A stretch of 64,000 nucleotides of DNA from UBA11740 sp035635855 (GCA_035635855.1 DASQAF010000040.1:310001-374000), one strand, 5' to 3'. Shown: positions 24,409-33,645, counted from the stretch's first letter. Translations and numbers: made by a program. The notes: generated from the sequence alone by a model not told the origin.

Positions 24409-26148
24409 TTGGGATCACCGTTAATCGTCCTGACGGCATCGTCCAGCGAGGCCAGCGAATGGCGGCATAGTATCTGGCAACAGATGCTTTCGGCAACCAT
24501 TCCGGCAAAGCACGCCCACAAGTGGCGCAATCCGGAATTGTTGAATAACGAATCCTGGCCCGACGGGCGCGCGAAGTATGTGCCCAACGGACTGCGCATG
24601 GTGGAAACCTTATTGCTCCGGGAATACTCGGAGGATGACGTCGTCGTTTGTTATCTCGAGAATCTTGAGAAATTTATCGGGCCCGAGACCAAAGTCGTAG
24701 CCATACACGCACATAATCCGCTGGGTATCTCCTACGCGACCGATGTCTATTCAAAGATTGCGGGCAAGAACCTGATTCCGGTCAACGCGGCTGAGTTTCT
24801 CAAGATCGTCAAACACCCGGTTATCGAGAAGTACCGGCCAAAGATCGTGATTGGAGGTCCGGGCGCATGGCAACTCGAGCGCGCCGAACGCCTGGACGAA
24901 TTCAACGTCGATTACCTGATCGACGGCGAGATCGAGAGAGTCTTCAGCGACCTATTCAAGCGCATGATGGCCGGCGATCCAACGCTTGAGCGGATCATCA
25001 AGTTGCCGAAGAAAACGCAACCGACGGTCGAAGAGATTCCCGTCGTGAAGCATCGCTCGACATTTGGCGTAGTTGAGATCACCCGAGGGTGCGGCCGCGG
25101 TTGTCAGTTCTGCGGGCCTGCAACAAAAGTAGGCCGCTCGTTTCCGCTTGAACACATCATGGAAAGCGCGCGCGTGAATGCCCGCGAGGGCGCGACCGAG
25201 ATCATGCTCGCGACTGAGGACATGTTCCTGTACGAGCAGGAAGCTAACTTCGAAACAAATATCCCCGCGCTGGAAACGATGCTCCGCAGCGTCAAGAGCG
25301 TTCCCGGCATCGAGACGCTCCAGATGTCCCACATCACGATGGCGCCGGTGGTTAAGGATCCGACTGTCATTGAGCGTCTGACGCCGCTGATTGTTCCCTA
25401 TTCGCACGTACAGCATAAGGAATCGACCGATCCGGATAACCGCATGACCGATCCGATTATCGGCCTGGAAACCGGAAGCTCACGGCTTTTCGACATCTTT
25501 ATGAAGGGTAAGGCTTATCCGTATAAGGCAAGGCAGTGGCGCGACGTTGTGCTGAAGGGCATGGAAATCCTGAACAAGCACAATTGGTTCCCATTCTGCA
25601 CTTTTATTATCGGGTTGCCGGGCGAGACGGACGAAGATACCAGAGAATCACTCAATTTGCTTTACGACTTGCGTGATGCGAAAGGAACGTTCGTTCCGAC
25701 ATTCTTCGTTCCGCTCGAAGACACTCGCATGGAACAGAAGGCCAGTGCAAAGCTCATTGAAATGACCGATCTGCAGTGGGAATTCTTCTACACGTGCTGG
25801 AAATATAACTTGCACTTCTGGAAAGGCACTAAGTCGACGATGAAATTTTCGCTGGGTGTTCCTTTCTACTACTACATGCTCGGCCGCAAGCTGTTCGGCA
25901 ATGGCATCAAGTATCCGCTGTACCGTTTCGCCGGTGTACCTGACCGCTTTATGCGCAAGCATCTGTATCTTGACTTCACTGGCTATAAACGCAGTAAAGC
26001 GGTGATGACCGCGCCCGTTGGTGAAATACTTCCGGGATTCACGAGCGTCCGCGAGAAGGGCCTGAACATGATCGACGCCAGTCAGTTGCATGGGATCACT
26101 TCCGCCAGCAGTTTGAGCCCCAAGATTGTTCCAGCTGCAACCAGCTAA
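24409..26148 (+). CDS. Radical SAM protein with N-terminal B12-binding-type domain, divergent partner
   Basis: 579 residues from a TTG start at 24409, supported by GTGGAGG seven bases upstream and conserved-looking residues from the first codon on. The N-terminal 200 residues look like a diverged B12-binding domain (VVVCYLENLEKF, KVVAIHAHNPLG, KIVIGGPGAW, DYLIDGEIERVF). The radical SAM core has Cys228-x3-Cys232-x2-Cys235 (GCGRGCQFC) and a later GLETGS and FIIGLPGETDED. The C-terminus contains aromatic-rich WKYNLHFWKG. Only distantly like the divergent neighbour. Substrate unknown; such enzymes methylate or rearrange lipids, cofactors or peptides. Confidence 0.8.
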   Translation: MGSPLIVLTASSSEASEWRHSIWQQMLSATIPAKHAHKWRNPELLNNESWPDGRAKYVPNGLRMVETLLLREYSEDDVVVCYLENLEKFIGPETKVVAIHAHNPLGISYATDVYSKIAGKNLIPVNAAEFLKIVKHPVIEKYRPKIVIGGPGAWQLERAERLDEFNVDYLIDGEIERVFSDLFKRMMAGDPTLERIIKLPKKTQPTVEEIPVVKHRSTFGVVEITRGCGRGCQFCGPATKVGRSFPLEHIMESARVNAREGATEIMLATEDMFLYEQEANFETNIPALETMLRSVKSVPGIETLQMSHITMAPVVKDPTVIERLTPLIVPYSHVQHKESTDPDNRMTDPIIGLETGSSRLFDIFMKGKAYPYKARQWRDVVLKGMEILNKHNWFPFCTFIIGLPGETDEDTRESLNLLYDLRDAKGTFVPTFFVPLEDTRMEQKASAKLIEMTDLQWEFFYTCWKYNLHFWKGTKSTMKFSLGVPFYYYMLGRKLFGNGIKYPLYRFAGVPDRFMRKHLYLDFTGYKRSKAVMTAPVGEILPGFTSVREKGLNMIDASQLHGITSASSLSPKIVPAATS

Positions 26149-26429
26149 GCATTCCAGTCTTCCCCAGAACCAGATGCGGAATTGAATCTGAGGCCATTAC
26201 TGTCTAGCAAACCAGCAGGCCGTCTTTACACATCGAGATGTAAGTTGGTGTCCCAAAGTACCCTATTGCTTTGACGGGCACAGTAGTTGTAGGATGCGCG
26301 TCTTGACTTCGTTTGATTGCGATTTAATGCCCATCATAACGAGGGACAGCACTTTGCACACCCGTACCGGTCCGCGCAAATGCTTGCGGAAAGTCGGAAA
26401 GGTCAATTCCAAACGTGGGGTATAATGCT

Positions 26430-26666
26430 CTACAGAATCGCGTTCGTAAGCAGGGCAACTAGAAGAGTTACTTCAGTTGCGATCTCAATCGGCGACGCCT
26501 GCGCGGGGCTTAATGCCATGGTTCCCGGCGCTAACGCATTGCCTTCTGTGTGAGGTGCGGGCAACGCGAGATTTGGCCCCTGCGTCTCGCCACCGTCGGC
26601 CAGAGCGACGACGGAAAGCGATACTACGAGCACGCTGGCTGCAACGAATCGAGCTAGTTTTGACAT
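26430..26666 (-). CDS. Small secreted peptide-like protein, unknown
   Basis: 78 residues: a signal peptide (FVAASVLVVSLSVVALA|DGGE), a short Pro/Gly/Asn-rich middle, and a hydrophobic C-terminus (IEIATEVTLLVALLTNAIL). It faces a TPR plus HTH regulator gene across 150 bp. It could be an exported peptide precursor or a small membrane protein. Nothing in the sequence names its function. The spacer 26149-26429 holds no gene I can support. Confidence 0.55.
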   Translation of the reverse strand: MSKLARFVAASVLVVSLSVVALADGGETQGPNLALPAPHTEGNALAPGTMALSPAQASPIEIATEVTLLVALLTNAIL

Positions 26667-26816
26667 TCTTATGGTTCCTTCTTTTCGGGCGCGTTCACTG
26701 AGAACTTGCTTGCCAGTGATCGCCGGAGTGGATTGATCACGGGCATAATAGCACTGCTAGCAATTATTCTTGCGAAGTAACCCTCAGACGTTAAGAGGAT
26801 AAGGAAGGGATTCCCG

Positions 26817-28274
26817 ATGGAGACGAAAATCTTAAACAAGACTGCGGCAGCGGGGCACAGCGCTGCATTCGATGTGGCTACGAAATGTCGGATCGCGGAA
26901 GAATTAAGTACTAGAGGAGAATATGAAGCTGCGCGCTCGGCACTGGGGGAATTGTGGCCTGGGATTGGTAAGCCGCCGCAGATCGAAGGATTAGTGCCGG
27001 CGGATCAAGCCGAGGTGCTCCGGAGAGTGGGAGCGCTGTCAGGGTATCTGGGAAGTTCAGGCCAGGTTCCCGGAGCACAGGCATTCGCGAAAGATCTTAT
27101 TACCAAGAGCATCCGTGCCTACGAAGCACTTGGGAATAGAGATAGAGTGGCCGAAGCCCAAAACGATCTCGCGGTCTGTTACTGGCGCGAAGGAGCGATG
27201 GACGAAGCACGGGTCTGGTTCCGCGAAGCGATTGCCGGTGCGACCGATTCTGCGATTGCGTTCAAGATCCTCTTGAACAGCACGACCGTCGAGATTTCCA
27301 CGAATTGTCTAGCCGAAGGTCTCTCGCTTTTGGAGCGAGCAAGTCCATTGTTGGAGCTAATCAGCGACGAAGCCGAGATCGGCCGGTTCCACATGCAGAG
27401 AGCAGTGATTCTCAGACGAATGGGAGGAGCCGCAAACATTGATCGCGCGTTGATTGAAAACACCGCGGCGCGAGTGCATTTTGAACAGGCCAACCATAGG
27501 CGTTACTTTGCCAGAGTCGAGAACAATATTGGCTTTATCTTTTATGAGCTGGGTCGTTACGAAGAGGCATTAGAGCATTTGGATAATGCCCGGGCGGTCT
27601 TCATCGAAATCGATGATGTAGGCACGGCCGCTCAGGTTAACGAAACGCGTGCCCGGGTGTTCCTGGCCCAGGGTCGCTATCCAGAGGCCGAGAAGATCGC
27701 GTTCTCGGCGGCCTCCGTACTCGAAAGCGGTGGCGAATACTCCTTGCTGGCTGAAGCGCTCGAAGCCCAGGGGATCGCTCTTGCCCGCATGGGGCGCTAC
27801 CAATCAGCACTCGGCTTGCTGAAGCGGTCCGCTCATATCGCAGAAACTGCCGGCGATCTTCACCTGGCCGGAAGAATGTTTCTTACCATTCTCGAAGAGC
27901 TCAAAAACTTTCTGCCCCACGGCGAAATTGGAGACGTGTACCGGGAAGCTGACGAACGACTGGGAAATCAGTTGGATCCGGAAAGTTCGTCGCGCCTTCG
28001 TGCCTGCGCTCGATTCGCTATGGCGAACGGGGCTGTCGCTAACGCTGAACCTTCGGGCGCTCGAGGCTCGTTTGAAGAAGAGGTCCACAAGCGTGAAAGC
28101 GAATTGATACGACATGCGCTCGACGAGGCCGGCGGGAGCGTCACTCGCGCGGCCAGGCTTCTCGGGCTTACGCACCAGGGTCTCTGCTACATCATCAATC
28201 ATCGGCATCAGCAACTGCTCACTGCACGGGCACCGATTAGAGTTCGTCGCAAGTCAATAATTAGGAGAAGGTGA
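26817..28274 (+). CDS. TPR protein with C-terminal Fis-type DNA-binding domain
   Basis: 485 residues, soluble. Successive tetratricopeptide-type helix pairs run from about 25 to 390 (units such as ARSALGELWPGIG, YWREGAMDEARVWFREAIA, FYELGRYEEALEHLDNARA, RYPEAEKIAFSAA, RMGRYQSALGLLKRSAHI). The C-terminus (about 420-470) is a Fis/HTH_8 helix-turn-helix: ELIRHALDEAGGSVTRAARLLGLTHQGL. The TPR part probably senses a protein or peptide and the Fis part binds DNA. A basic tail (RRKSIIRRR) follows. A divergent small secreted peptide gene shares the promoter region and is a natural candidate target or ligand (inference). Confidence 0.75.
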   Translation: METKILNKTAAAGHSAAFDVATKCRIAEELSTRGEYEAARSALGELWPGIGKPPQIEGLVPADQAEVLRRVGALSGYLGSSGQVPGAQAFAKDLITKSIRAYEALGNRDRVAEAQNDLAVCYWREGAMDEARVWFREAIAGATDSAIAFKILLNSTTVEISTNCLAEGLSLLERASPLLELISDEAEIGRFHMQRAVILRRMGGAANIDRALIENTAARVHFEQANHRRYFARVENNIGFIFYELGRYEEALEHLDNARAVFIEIDDVGTAAQVNETRARVFLAQGRYPEAEKIAFSAASVLESGGEYSLLAEALEAQGIALARMGRYQSALGLLKRSAHIAETAGDLHLAGRMFLTILEELKNFLPHGEIGDVYREADERLGNQLDPESSSRLRACARFAMANGAVANAEPSGARGSFEEEVHKRESELIRHALDEAGGSVTRAARLLGLTHQGLCYIINHRHQQLLTARAPIRVRRKSIIRRR

Positions 28275-28431
28275 AAGCCTACCTGGCAACAACTGGCCAG
28301 ACATGCATTCGCCAGAGGCTCCGCAGAGTGCGTTGCTATTGACAGAAGCTGAGCTGAAGTAGATTGCGCCCGTTCATTCAGTCCGATTCCGGATTGACAG
28401 ACAACCGATCACCCATGCAAGATTCGGCCTA

Positions 28432-29064
28432 ATGCTGTCGGCTAAAACATTGCAGCGTGGCGGGCCTGGAAAGAGCCGCTTCGTTGTTACGCGAATCTCA
28501 ATGTTAGCGCTGGCTATTAGTGCGGGATTGGTCTCCTCGTGTGGCGGGCCGCTCTATCGAGTTAAGCCCGTCGCCGAACTTCGCTCGATGCCCGATTCGG
28601 CGGCGACTGCCAACCTCGGCTCAGTTACGTTCAGGGCGATGCCTTTGTTGAGCGACGAAGAGAGTCAGGAACTATTCGAAGCAAACTTGCAACTGGCTGG
28701 ACTGCTTCCCGTGCGCATGGAAATTGTTCATAATAGCGGCGACGCGATTGAACTCAAGAGAGTCCGCTTGCGTTTACGCGATGCTGCCGGCGCTGAGTGG
28801 AAGTTTGTCTCTGCCAAACAGGCAATCGCGCGGATTCTTAAGGCAAACGACGTCTTTGCTTACAACCCGGCGTCGCGCAAAACGTTCGAGAAGGAGTTTC
28901 GCGCCTACGAACTGGATCTGAAATCGCCGCTAACCCCTACGGAGCGCCGGCGGCAAGGCCTCGTCATTTTTCTCTCGCCCAAAAAAGATCCGGTAGCTTC
29001 GCCGCACGGCCTGACGCTCGCGATTGAAGGCCTGGCTCAACCTGCCACGCTCAAGCTTAATTAG
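28432..29064 (+). CDS. Predicted lipoprotein of unknown function
   Basis: 210 residues. The N-terminus has a basic stretch, then a hydrophobic run and a lipobox, LVSSC (Cys at about residue 37), which fits export and lipid attachment. The mature part has mixed beta/alpha character with RVRLRLRDAAG and no recognised motif. An earlier start adds the basic leader; a start at MLALAIS would be a shorter signal. No recognised family. Confidence 0.6.
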   Translation: MLSAKTLQRGGPGKSRFVVTRISMLALAISAGLVSSCGGPLYRVKPVAELRSMPDSAATANLGSVTFRAMPLLSDEESQELFEANLQLAGLLPVRMEIVHNSGDAIELKRVRLRLRDAAGAEWKFVSAKQAIARILKANDVFAYNPASRKTFEKEFRAYELDLKSPLTPTERRRQGLVIFLSPKKDPVASPHGLTLAIEGLAQPATLKLN

Positions 29065-29212
29065 AAATTCCAGCCTTATCGGGTGAGTTCAAATTAGACT
29101 TTAGCATTCTCTTCGGTTACGCTCTCCCCCCTCAACGCTGAGTTCTTATGGTGAGGAGAAGCGCGCTTCCGCGCTCGAAACATCGCACATATCATTCTCT
29201 CGGAAAGGAATT

Positions 29213-30244
29213 ATGATTATGACTCCGGAACGACAAGCAACAGGACAACCAACTCCAGCACTCTTGTTTGACACTATCAATGCCCACCAACGCACTGAGG
29301 CAATTAAGACTGCCATCGAATTGAACTTGTTCACCGCTATTGCCGAAGGCAAAACCACCGCACCGGAAATTGCCCAGGTGTGTCAGGCGTCGGAACGCGG
29401 AACGCGAATACTCTGTGACTACCTGGTCATCATTGGGTTTTTGACAAAAGAAAACGGGCAGTACGGACTGACGCCCGACAGTGCAATGTTTCTAAACAAT
29501 CGTTCGCCGGCCTACATGGGCAGCGTGATTGACTTCATGCTCTCGCCGATGTTGACCGACAACTTCAAACGCCTGACGGACGCGGTGAAGAAAGGCGGCT
29601 CAGCCGCCGACGATGATGCAGTAGTCGCGCCAGACCATCCGGTCTGGGTAAAATTCGCGCGCGCGATGGCCCCGATGATGGCGATGCCTTCTCAATTGCT
29701 GGCCAGGCTTGCCGATCCTAATGCCAACCAGAAATTGAAAATTCTGGATATAGCCGCTGGTCACGGCCTTTTTGGTTTGGCTTTTGCGCGACAAAACCCA
29801 CAGGCTGAGGTCACTGCCATCGACTGGCCGAACGTGCTGGAGGTGGCGAAAGAAAACGCACAGTCGGCCGGCGTATCTGATCGTTATCAAACCCGGCCAG
29901 GCAGCGCGTTCGATGTGGATTACGGCGAGGGCTATGACATCGTCCTGGTGACGAATTTCCTGCACCACTTTGACGTGCCCACTTGCGAAGCGTTGCTGCG
30001 CAAAGTCAGGGCATCACTGGCCGACGGTGGCCGGGCCGTAACTCTCGAGTTTGTGCCCAACGACGACCGGGTGACGCCGCCGCAGGCCGCGGCATTCAGC
30101 ATGATGATGTTGGGCGCCACGCCGGGAGGTGATGCCTACACATTTGCTGAGCTTGAGCGAATGTTCAGCAACGCCGGCTTTACTCGCAGCGAGTTGCACG
30201 AACTACCGCCAACGATTCAACGAGTCGTCATCAGTCATAAATAG
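29213..30244 (+). CDS. SAM-dependent O-methyltransferase-type protein (dimerisation2 + methyltransf_2)
   Basis: 343 residues in two parts. The N-terminal winged-helix dimerisation domain (about 18-105, LNLFTAIAEGKTTAPEIAQ and RGTRILCDYLVIIGFL) is typical of plant-type and polyketide O-methyltransferases. The C-terminal Rossmann domain has LDIAAGHGLFGLAFA (motif I), VTAIDWPNVLEVA, and VLVTNFLHHFD with the usual His pair. Such enzymes methylate hydroxyls of small aromatic molecules; the substrate is unknown. The start ATG at 29213 follows a GGAAAGGA ribosome site. Confidence 0.8.
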   Translation: MIMTPERQATGQPTPALLFDTINAHQRTEAIKTAIELNLFTAIAEGKTTAPEIAQVCQASERGTRILCDYLVIIGFLTKENGQYGLTPDSAMFLNNRSPAYMGSVIDFMLSPMLTDNFKRLTDAVKKGGSAADDDAVVAPDHPVWVKFARAMAPMMAMPSQLLARLADPNANQKLKILDIAAGHGLFGLAFARQNPQAEVTAIDWPNVLEVAKENAQSAGVSDRYQTRPGSAFDVDYGEGYDIVLVTNFLHHFDVPTCEALLRKVRASLADGGRAVTLEFVPNDDRVTPPQAAAFSMMMLGATPGGDAYTFAELERMFSNAGFTRSELHELPPTIQRVVISHK

Positions 30245-30264
30245 CCGGCCGAGAGGGTCCCGTA

Positions 30265-30861
30265 TTGCGGCGCATCCACCCAAGAGTTGTAAAGACCCGA
30301 GTTCTATTGACGGCCAGTGTGCTGTTGTTTGCTTTTGGTGGCCTGGCACGGGGTGATGCGCGCTACTCCGAACTGCCAAACTTTCATCAGGTCAATGCGC
30401 AGGTCTATCGTGGCGGACAGCCGAAGCCGGGTGGTCTGGAGAAACTGAAAGCGATGGGGATCAGGACGATCTTGAATCTCCGCGGCGAGGACGATCATTC
30501 CCGGGCTGAGGGCGATGCGGCACGGAGACTCGGTCTACGCTATTACAGCATTTCGTTACCCGGTTTCTCACACCCGAAGGATGAAGAAGTTGATCGCGTG
30601 CTCGAAATCATTAATGCGCTCGAAAATCAGCCTGTCTTCGTTCACTGTCATCACGGAAAGGATCGCACCGGAACAATCATTGCGAGCTACCGCATTTCAC
30701 ACGATGGCTGGAACGCTGAACAAGCAAAGGCTGAGGCGAAGTGTTACGGCTTGAGTTGGGTGCAGTTTGGAATGAAGAACTACATCGATCACTACTACGC
30801 GCGCCAACAGCGGAAGCGGGATGGAAGACTGGTTAAGCGTCCAGTCGTCGAGTCAGCGTGA
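30265..30861 (+). CDS. Dual-specificity/tyrosine-type protein phosphatase, exported
   Basis: 198 residues from a TTG with GAGAGGG six bases upstream. A hydrophobic N-terminus (VLLTASVLLFAFGGLARG) suggests export. The phosphatase core shows QVYRGGQPKPGGLEKLKAMGIRTILNLR and the P-loop HCHHGKDRTG, with catalytic Cys128 and Arg134 (C-x5-R). Close kin remove phosphate from protein tyrosine or phosphoinositide-like substrates. No operon partner; dcd follows on the other strand. Confidence 0.8.
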   Translation: MRRIHPRVVKTRVLLTASVLLFAFGGLARGDARYSELPNFHQVNAQVYRGGQPKPGGLEKLKAMGIRTILNLRGEDDHSRAEGDAARRLGLRYYSISLPGFSHPKDEEVDRVLEIINALENQPVFVHCHHGKDRTGTIIASYRISHDGWNAEQAKAEAKCYGLSWVQFGMKNYIDHYYARQQRKRDGRLVKRPVVESA

Positions 30862-30937
30862 ATCTCTAGTCAGAACGACGGTTCTGCCATAATCATCTAC
30901 ACATCGGGAATCTGCTGCAAGGAGCGCATCGTCGTCG

Positions 30938-31528
30938 TTATAAACGCGAGTAGGTCAATCCCGTCTGGCCCTGATATTTGCCGCCGCGATCTTTGTAGCT
31001 GACATCGCAGTCTTCATCTGATTCCAGAAAGACTACCTGGCCAATGCCTTCGTTAACATAGACACGCAACGGCAGGTCGGCGAGATTTGCGAGTTCCACC
31101 ACCAGCCGCCCAACCCATCCCGCTTCCAATGGCGTGGTGTTAACGAGCAAACCGGCGCGGGCATAGGTCGACTTGCCCATCGCGATGCCGGTCACGTTCC
31201 GCGGCATCTGAAAAGTTTCGACCGTGACTCCCAGCGCGTATGAGTGCGGCGGCATCAGATAGTATTTCGAGCCGTCTTCGGTCGTCCGCAACGGCGGTTC
31301 CACCAGGCAATCTTCGTCAAACTGTTTAGGATCGATCTCGCGTCCATGAATCGGCGAGAATACGCGAAAGCCGTCGCCGGCCAGGCGCATGTCGTAACCG
31401 TAACTCGAGGCGCCGGCTGAAATGATGCGCCGGCCTTCAACTTCGCGGACCAACTTTGATTCGAACGGCTGAATGAGTTGTGCCTCTTCGGCCATGCGGC
31501 GAATCCAGCGATCTGATTTGACTGCCAT
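30938..31528 (-). CDS. dcd: dCTP deaminase
   Basis: Deaminates dCTP to dUTP, feeding thymidylate synthesis. The 196 residues carry SAGASSYGYDMRL, the lead-in PPHSYALG, the GKSTYARAGL nucleotide loop and TTPLEAGWVGRLVVEL, with the catalytic Glu. The tail GQTGLTYSRL folds over the active site. Length is standard (about 190). Confidence 0.93.
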   Translation of the reverse strand: MAVKSDRWIRRMAEEAQLIQPFESKLVREVEGRRIISAGASSYGYDMRLAGDGFRVFSPIHGREIDPKQFDEDCLVEPPLRTTEDGSKYYLMPPHSYALGVTVETFQMPRNVTGIAMGKSTYARAGLLVNTTPLEAGWVGRLVVELANLADLPLRVYVNEGIGQVVFLESDEDCDVSYKDRGGKYQGQTGLTYSRL

Positions 31529-31723
31529 TTGATGATTCCTGTCAGAACCACCTGCGGTAGCGGGTGGGTTGTTTGTACATTTGCGAGCGCGTCAGGATAA
31601 GCCGGTTTGGAGTGCGGCGGCAAGCGCGAAGGACAGCGTCTAATTCCACAGCCTGAGTCAAAATGTAGATTAGTGGATTCAAGTTTGAGGTGCATCGCTC
31701 GTAGACAATGTGAAAGGCGGTGG

Positions 31724-31915
31724 TACCGCGAAGCGGTTATTTCTCAAAGCCCAGGGTTGCTTCAACCCTGGGGACAAATGTAGACGTTTTCCAACCCGGA
31801 ACGGGTTGCGCCCCTCGGACGCAACTGCGTTGCAGTTGCACCGGCTAATTCATTCGGTAACCCAGGGTAGCCGCAGCGGCAACCCTGGGCTCTGTGAACC
31901 AACCGCTTTGCGGTA
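31724..31915. repeat. Structured palindromic element with 15-bp terminal inverted repeats
   Basis: The ends TACCGCGAAGCGGTT (31724-31738) and AACCGCTTTGCGGTA (31901-31915) are inverted copies with one mismatch. Inside are five further hairpins: 31750-31772 (CCCAGGGTT/AACCCTGGG), 31793-31807 (AACCCG/CGGGTT), 31821-31839 (GCAACTGC/GCAGTTGC) and 31861-31889 (CCCAGGGT.../...ACCCTGGG). The first half of the 31529-32068 spacer and the AT-rich stretch after the element hold no gene. Confidence 0.65.
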
Positions 31916-32068
31916 AAGCAGTCGAGTGAGAAAGCCAAACCACGTATCTTTCAAGAACTTGCACTTCGAATTTGAATCCACAATTAAAACATTCAAATTC
32001 AATTCGGAGGCGCGAGCAATTTTCATTTTGCACTTTCCAATTTTCAATTTTCACTCTAGCCTTTGGAC

Positions 32069-32845
32069 ATGAAACTCGTCGTCCTCGGTTCCGGCACCTC
32101 GCTGCCGCATCCGCAGCGCGCGGCCGCCGGTTTCTGGTTGGAAACAGAAACAGGATCGCTCCTTTTGGATTGCGGCGCCGACACGGCCCACCGGATGGCG
32201 GCGGAAAATCTGGACTGGCCTAATCTTGACGCTGTCTGGATTAGCCACCTGCATCTGGACCATTGCGGCGGCCTGGCGTCGTTCTTGTTCGGCGCCAAAC
32301 ACGCCCCACAGACCAAAGGAAGAAGAAGGCCGCTGACTATTATTGGCTGCCAGGGAATCAGTAAGTTGCTGCGCGCGATTGACGGCGCGAACAGCTACGG
32401 GTTATTCGACCAGTCTTTCCCGGTCGAACTGCGAGAGATTTCAACCGACAATTCCCCCGAAGCTGACTTTGAGATTCTTCCCGACCTGCGCGGGCGCGTT
32501 TTCTCAACCAGGCATACGAACGAGAGTCTGGCGATTCGCCTGATGCATGAAAGCGGCGCCTCACTCGTCTATTCGTCAGACACCGGGTATGACGAACGCC
32601 TCGCAGCATTCGCGCGCGGCGTTGATCTGCTGATATTGGAATGTTCCTTCTGGCGTAATAAGCCGACGGCCAAACATCTCGAATTGGCAGAGGCGATGCG
32701 TCTCGCGCGTTTGGCTGAGCCACGCAAGGTAATCCTGACGCATCTTTATCTCGAATGGGACAGCATAGACCTTGAAAGCAAAGCCAAAGAATTGTGGCCG
32801 GGAGAGACGCTGGCCGCGCGCGATGGATTGCGAGTTGAGGTTTAA
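32069..32845 (+). CDS. MBL-fold metallohydrolase (RNase Z/phosphodiesterase-like)
   Basis: 258 residues. N-terminal VVLGSGTSLPHPQRAAAG followed by LLLDCGAD. The metal-binding SHLHLDHCGGL gives the HxHxDH motif. Later metal ligands lie in STRHTNESLA, YSSDTGYDE and the C-terminal LTHLYLEWD. Fits the RNase Z-like/phosphodiesterase branch of the metallo-beta-lactamase fold; the exact substrate is unclear. ATG 32069 is used, as an in-frame TTG lies six bases earlier. Confidence 0.8.
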   Translation: MKLVVLGSGTSLPHPQRAAAGFWLETETGSLLLDCGADTAHRMAAENLDWPNLDAVWISHLHLDHCGGLASFLFGAKHAPQTKGRRRPLTIIGCQGISKLLRAIDGANSYGLFDQSFPVELREISTDNSPEADFEILPDLRGRVFSTRHTNESLAIRLMHESGASLVYSSDTGYDERLAAFARGVDLLILECSFWRNKPTAKHLELAEAMRLARLAEPRKVILTHLYLEWDSIDLESKAKELWPGETLAARDGLRVEV

Positions 32846-33070
32846 AACAAATGAGTCCCGTCCGCGTTAAGCGAGCGAGACTCTAAAGTCCGCGTCATTC
32901 ACTTTTCGTAACCCGCTGGTTGGTGAGTACTGGGATGACTGCGAAAGAGAATGAAATGTGAATGGGGAACACAGAAGCCGCCTTGCGGCTTCAAGACCTT
33001 CATCCGGAACAGGTGATTTCAATACGACTCTTTCATGTTCCTTGATGGTCATTGTAATTTCATGCGTGGG

Positions 33071-33316
33071 TTAGGCGGCGCGTAGTTTCAAATTTAGTGG
33101 CACAATCTCGGAGAGGTTCGTCACATCAAGCAAAGCGAGAACTTTGCCCGTCTCATCCACAAACTCTACGATGCATCCGCCGGGGTGATGTTCATTACTT
33201 TCGAACACCTCCACAACGGTGCCGACATCGCCGCGCTTGAGGCCGGCTTCCGGTTTCTCAACCAATAGCGCCACAACTCCGAGATATTTGATTCCGTCCA
33301 TCCTACTAGTCCTCAC
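33071..33316 (-). CDS. DUF4926-like small protein, possible antitoxin partner
   Basis: 81 residues (or 76 from ATG 33301). The body (LVEKPEAGLKRGDVGTVVEVF, GGCIVEFVDETGKVLAL, VTNLSEIVPL) is a small beta-rich domain of the DUF4926 type. Its ATG at 33316 overlaps the stop of the preceding DUF6883-like gene as ATGA, so the two are coupled. The arrangement suits a two-component pair, but which is which is not known. Confidence 0.6.
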   Translation of the reverse strand: MRTSRMDGIKYLGVVALLVEKPEAGLKRGDVGTVVEVFESNEHHPGGCIVEFVDETGKVLALLDVTNLSEIVPLNLKLRAA

Positions 33317-33645
33317 TTCACGTAGCAGCTTACCAACCGCGGGAAGTCCGTCCCATTTTCGATGATCCAGGCTGTTCGCACAATAGCCATTCGGTCGCGG
33401 AGAGTAAGTTTGGCATCAATCACATACTTTTGACCGAAGGGTACAGGCTCGCCTAGTGTCGCATCGCGCTCCCGAGCAATCCTGAGCAACTCAACGCGCA
33501 GCCATTCCGCGTCATCCAGCGTCAATCCCAAAGCTGCCCGAAACACTCTCGCCTTGTGCCTGCCGGATTCATGCTCAGGGTTCAGCGAATAGTCCCGCAG
33601 CTTTGCTATGTCAACGAATGCCTTCTCGGAATTTGGGAGTTTCAT
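33313..33645 (-). CDS. DUF6883-like small protein, possible toxin partner
   Basis: 110 residues with the DUF6883 pattern: LPNSEKAFVDIAKLRDYSLNP, HKARVFRAALGLTLDDAEWL, then YVIDAKLTL and AWIIENGTDFPRLVSCYVK. Similar proteins occur in nuclease/toxin gene neighbourhoods, which is family knowledge and not seen here. It is followed by the DUF4926-like gene in a 4-bp overlap. Confidence 0.6.
   Translation of the reverse strand: MKLPNSEKAFVDIAKLRDYSLNPEHESGRHKARVFRAALGLTLDDAEWLRVELLRIARERDATLGEPVPFGQKYVIDAKLTLRDRMAIVRTAWIIENGTDFPRLVSCYVK

Noticed and set aside
28050..28274. TPR-HTH protein as a classical RRNPP regulator
   Set aside because: The HTH is C-terminal and of Fis type, not the N-terminal HTH of RRNPP proteins.
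31724..31915. CRISPR-like array
   Set aside because: Repeats are inverted hairpins of unlike length, not equal direct repeats with unique spacers.
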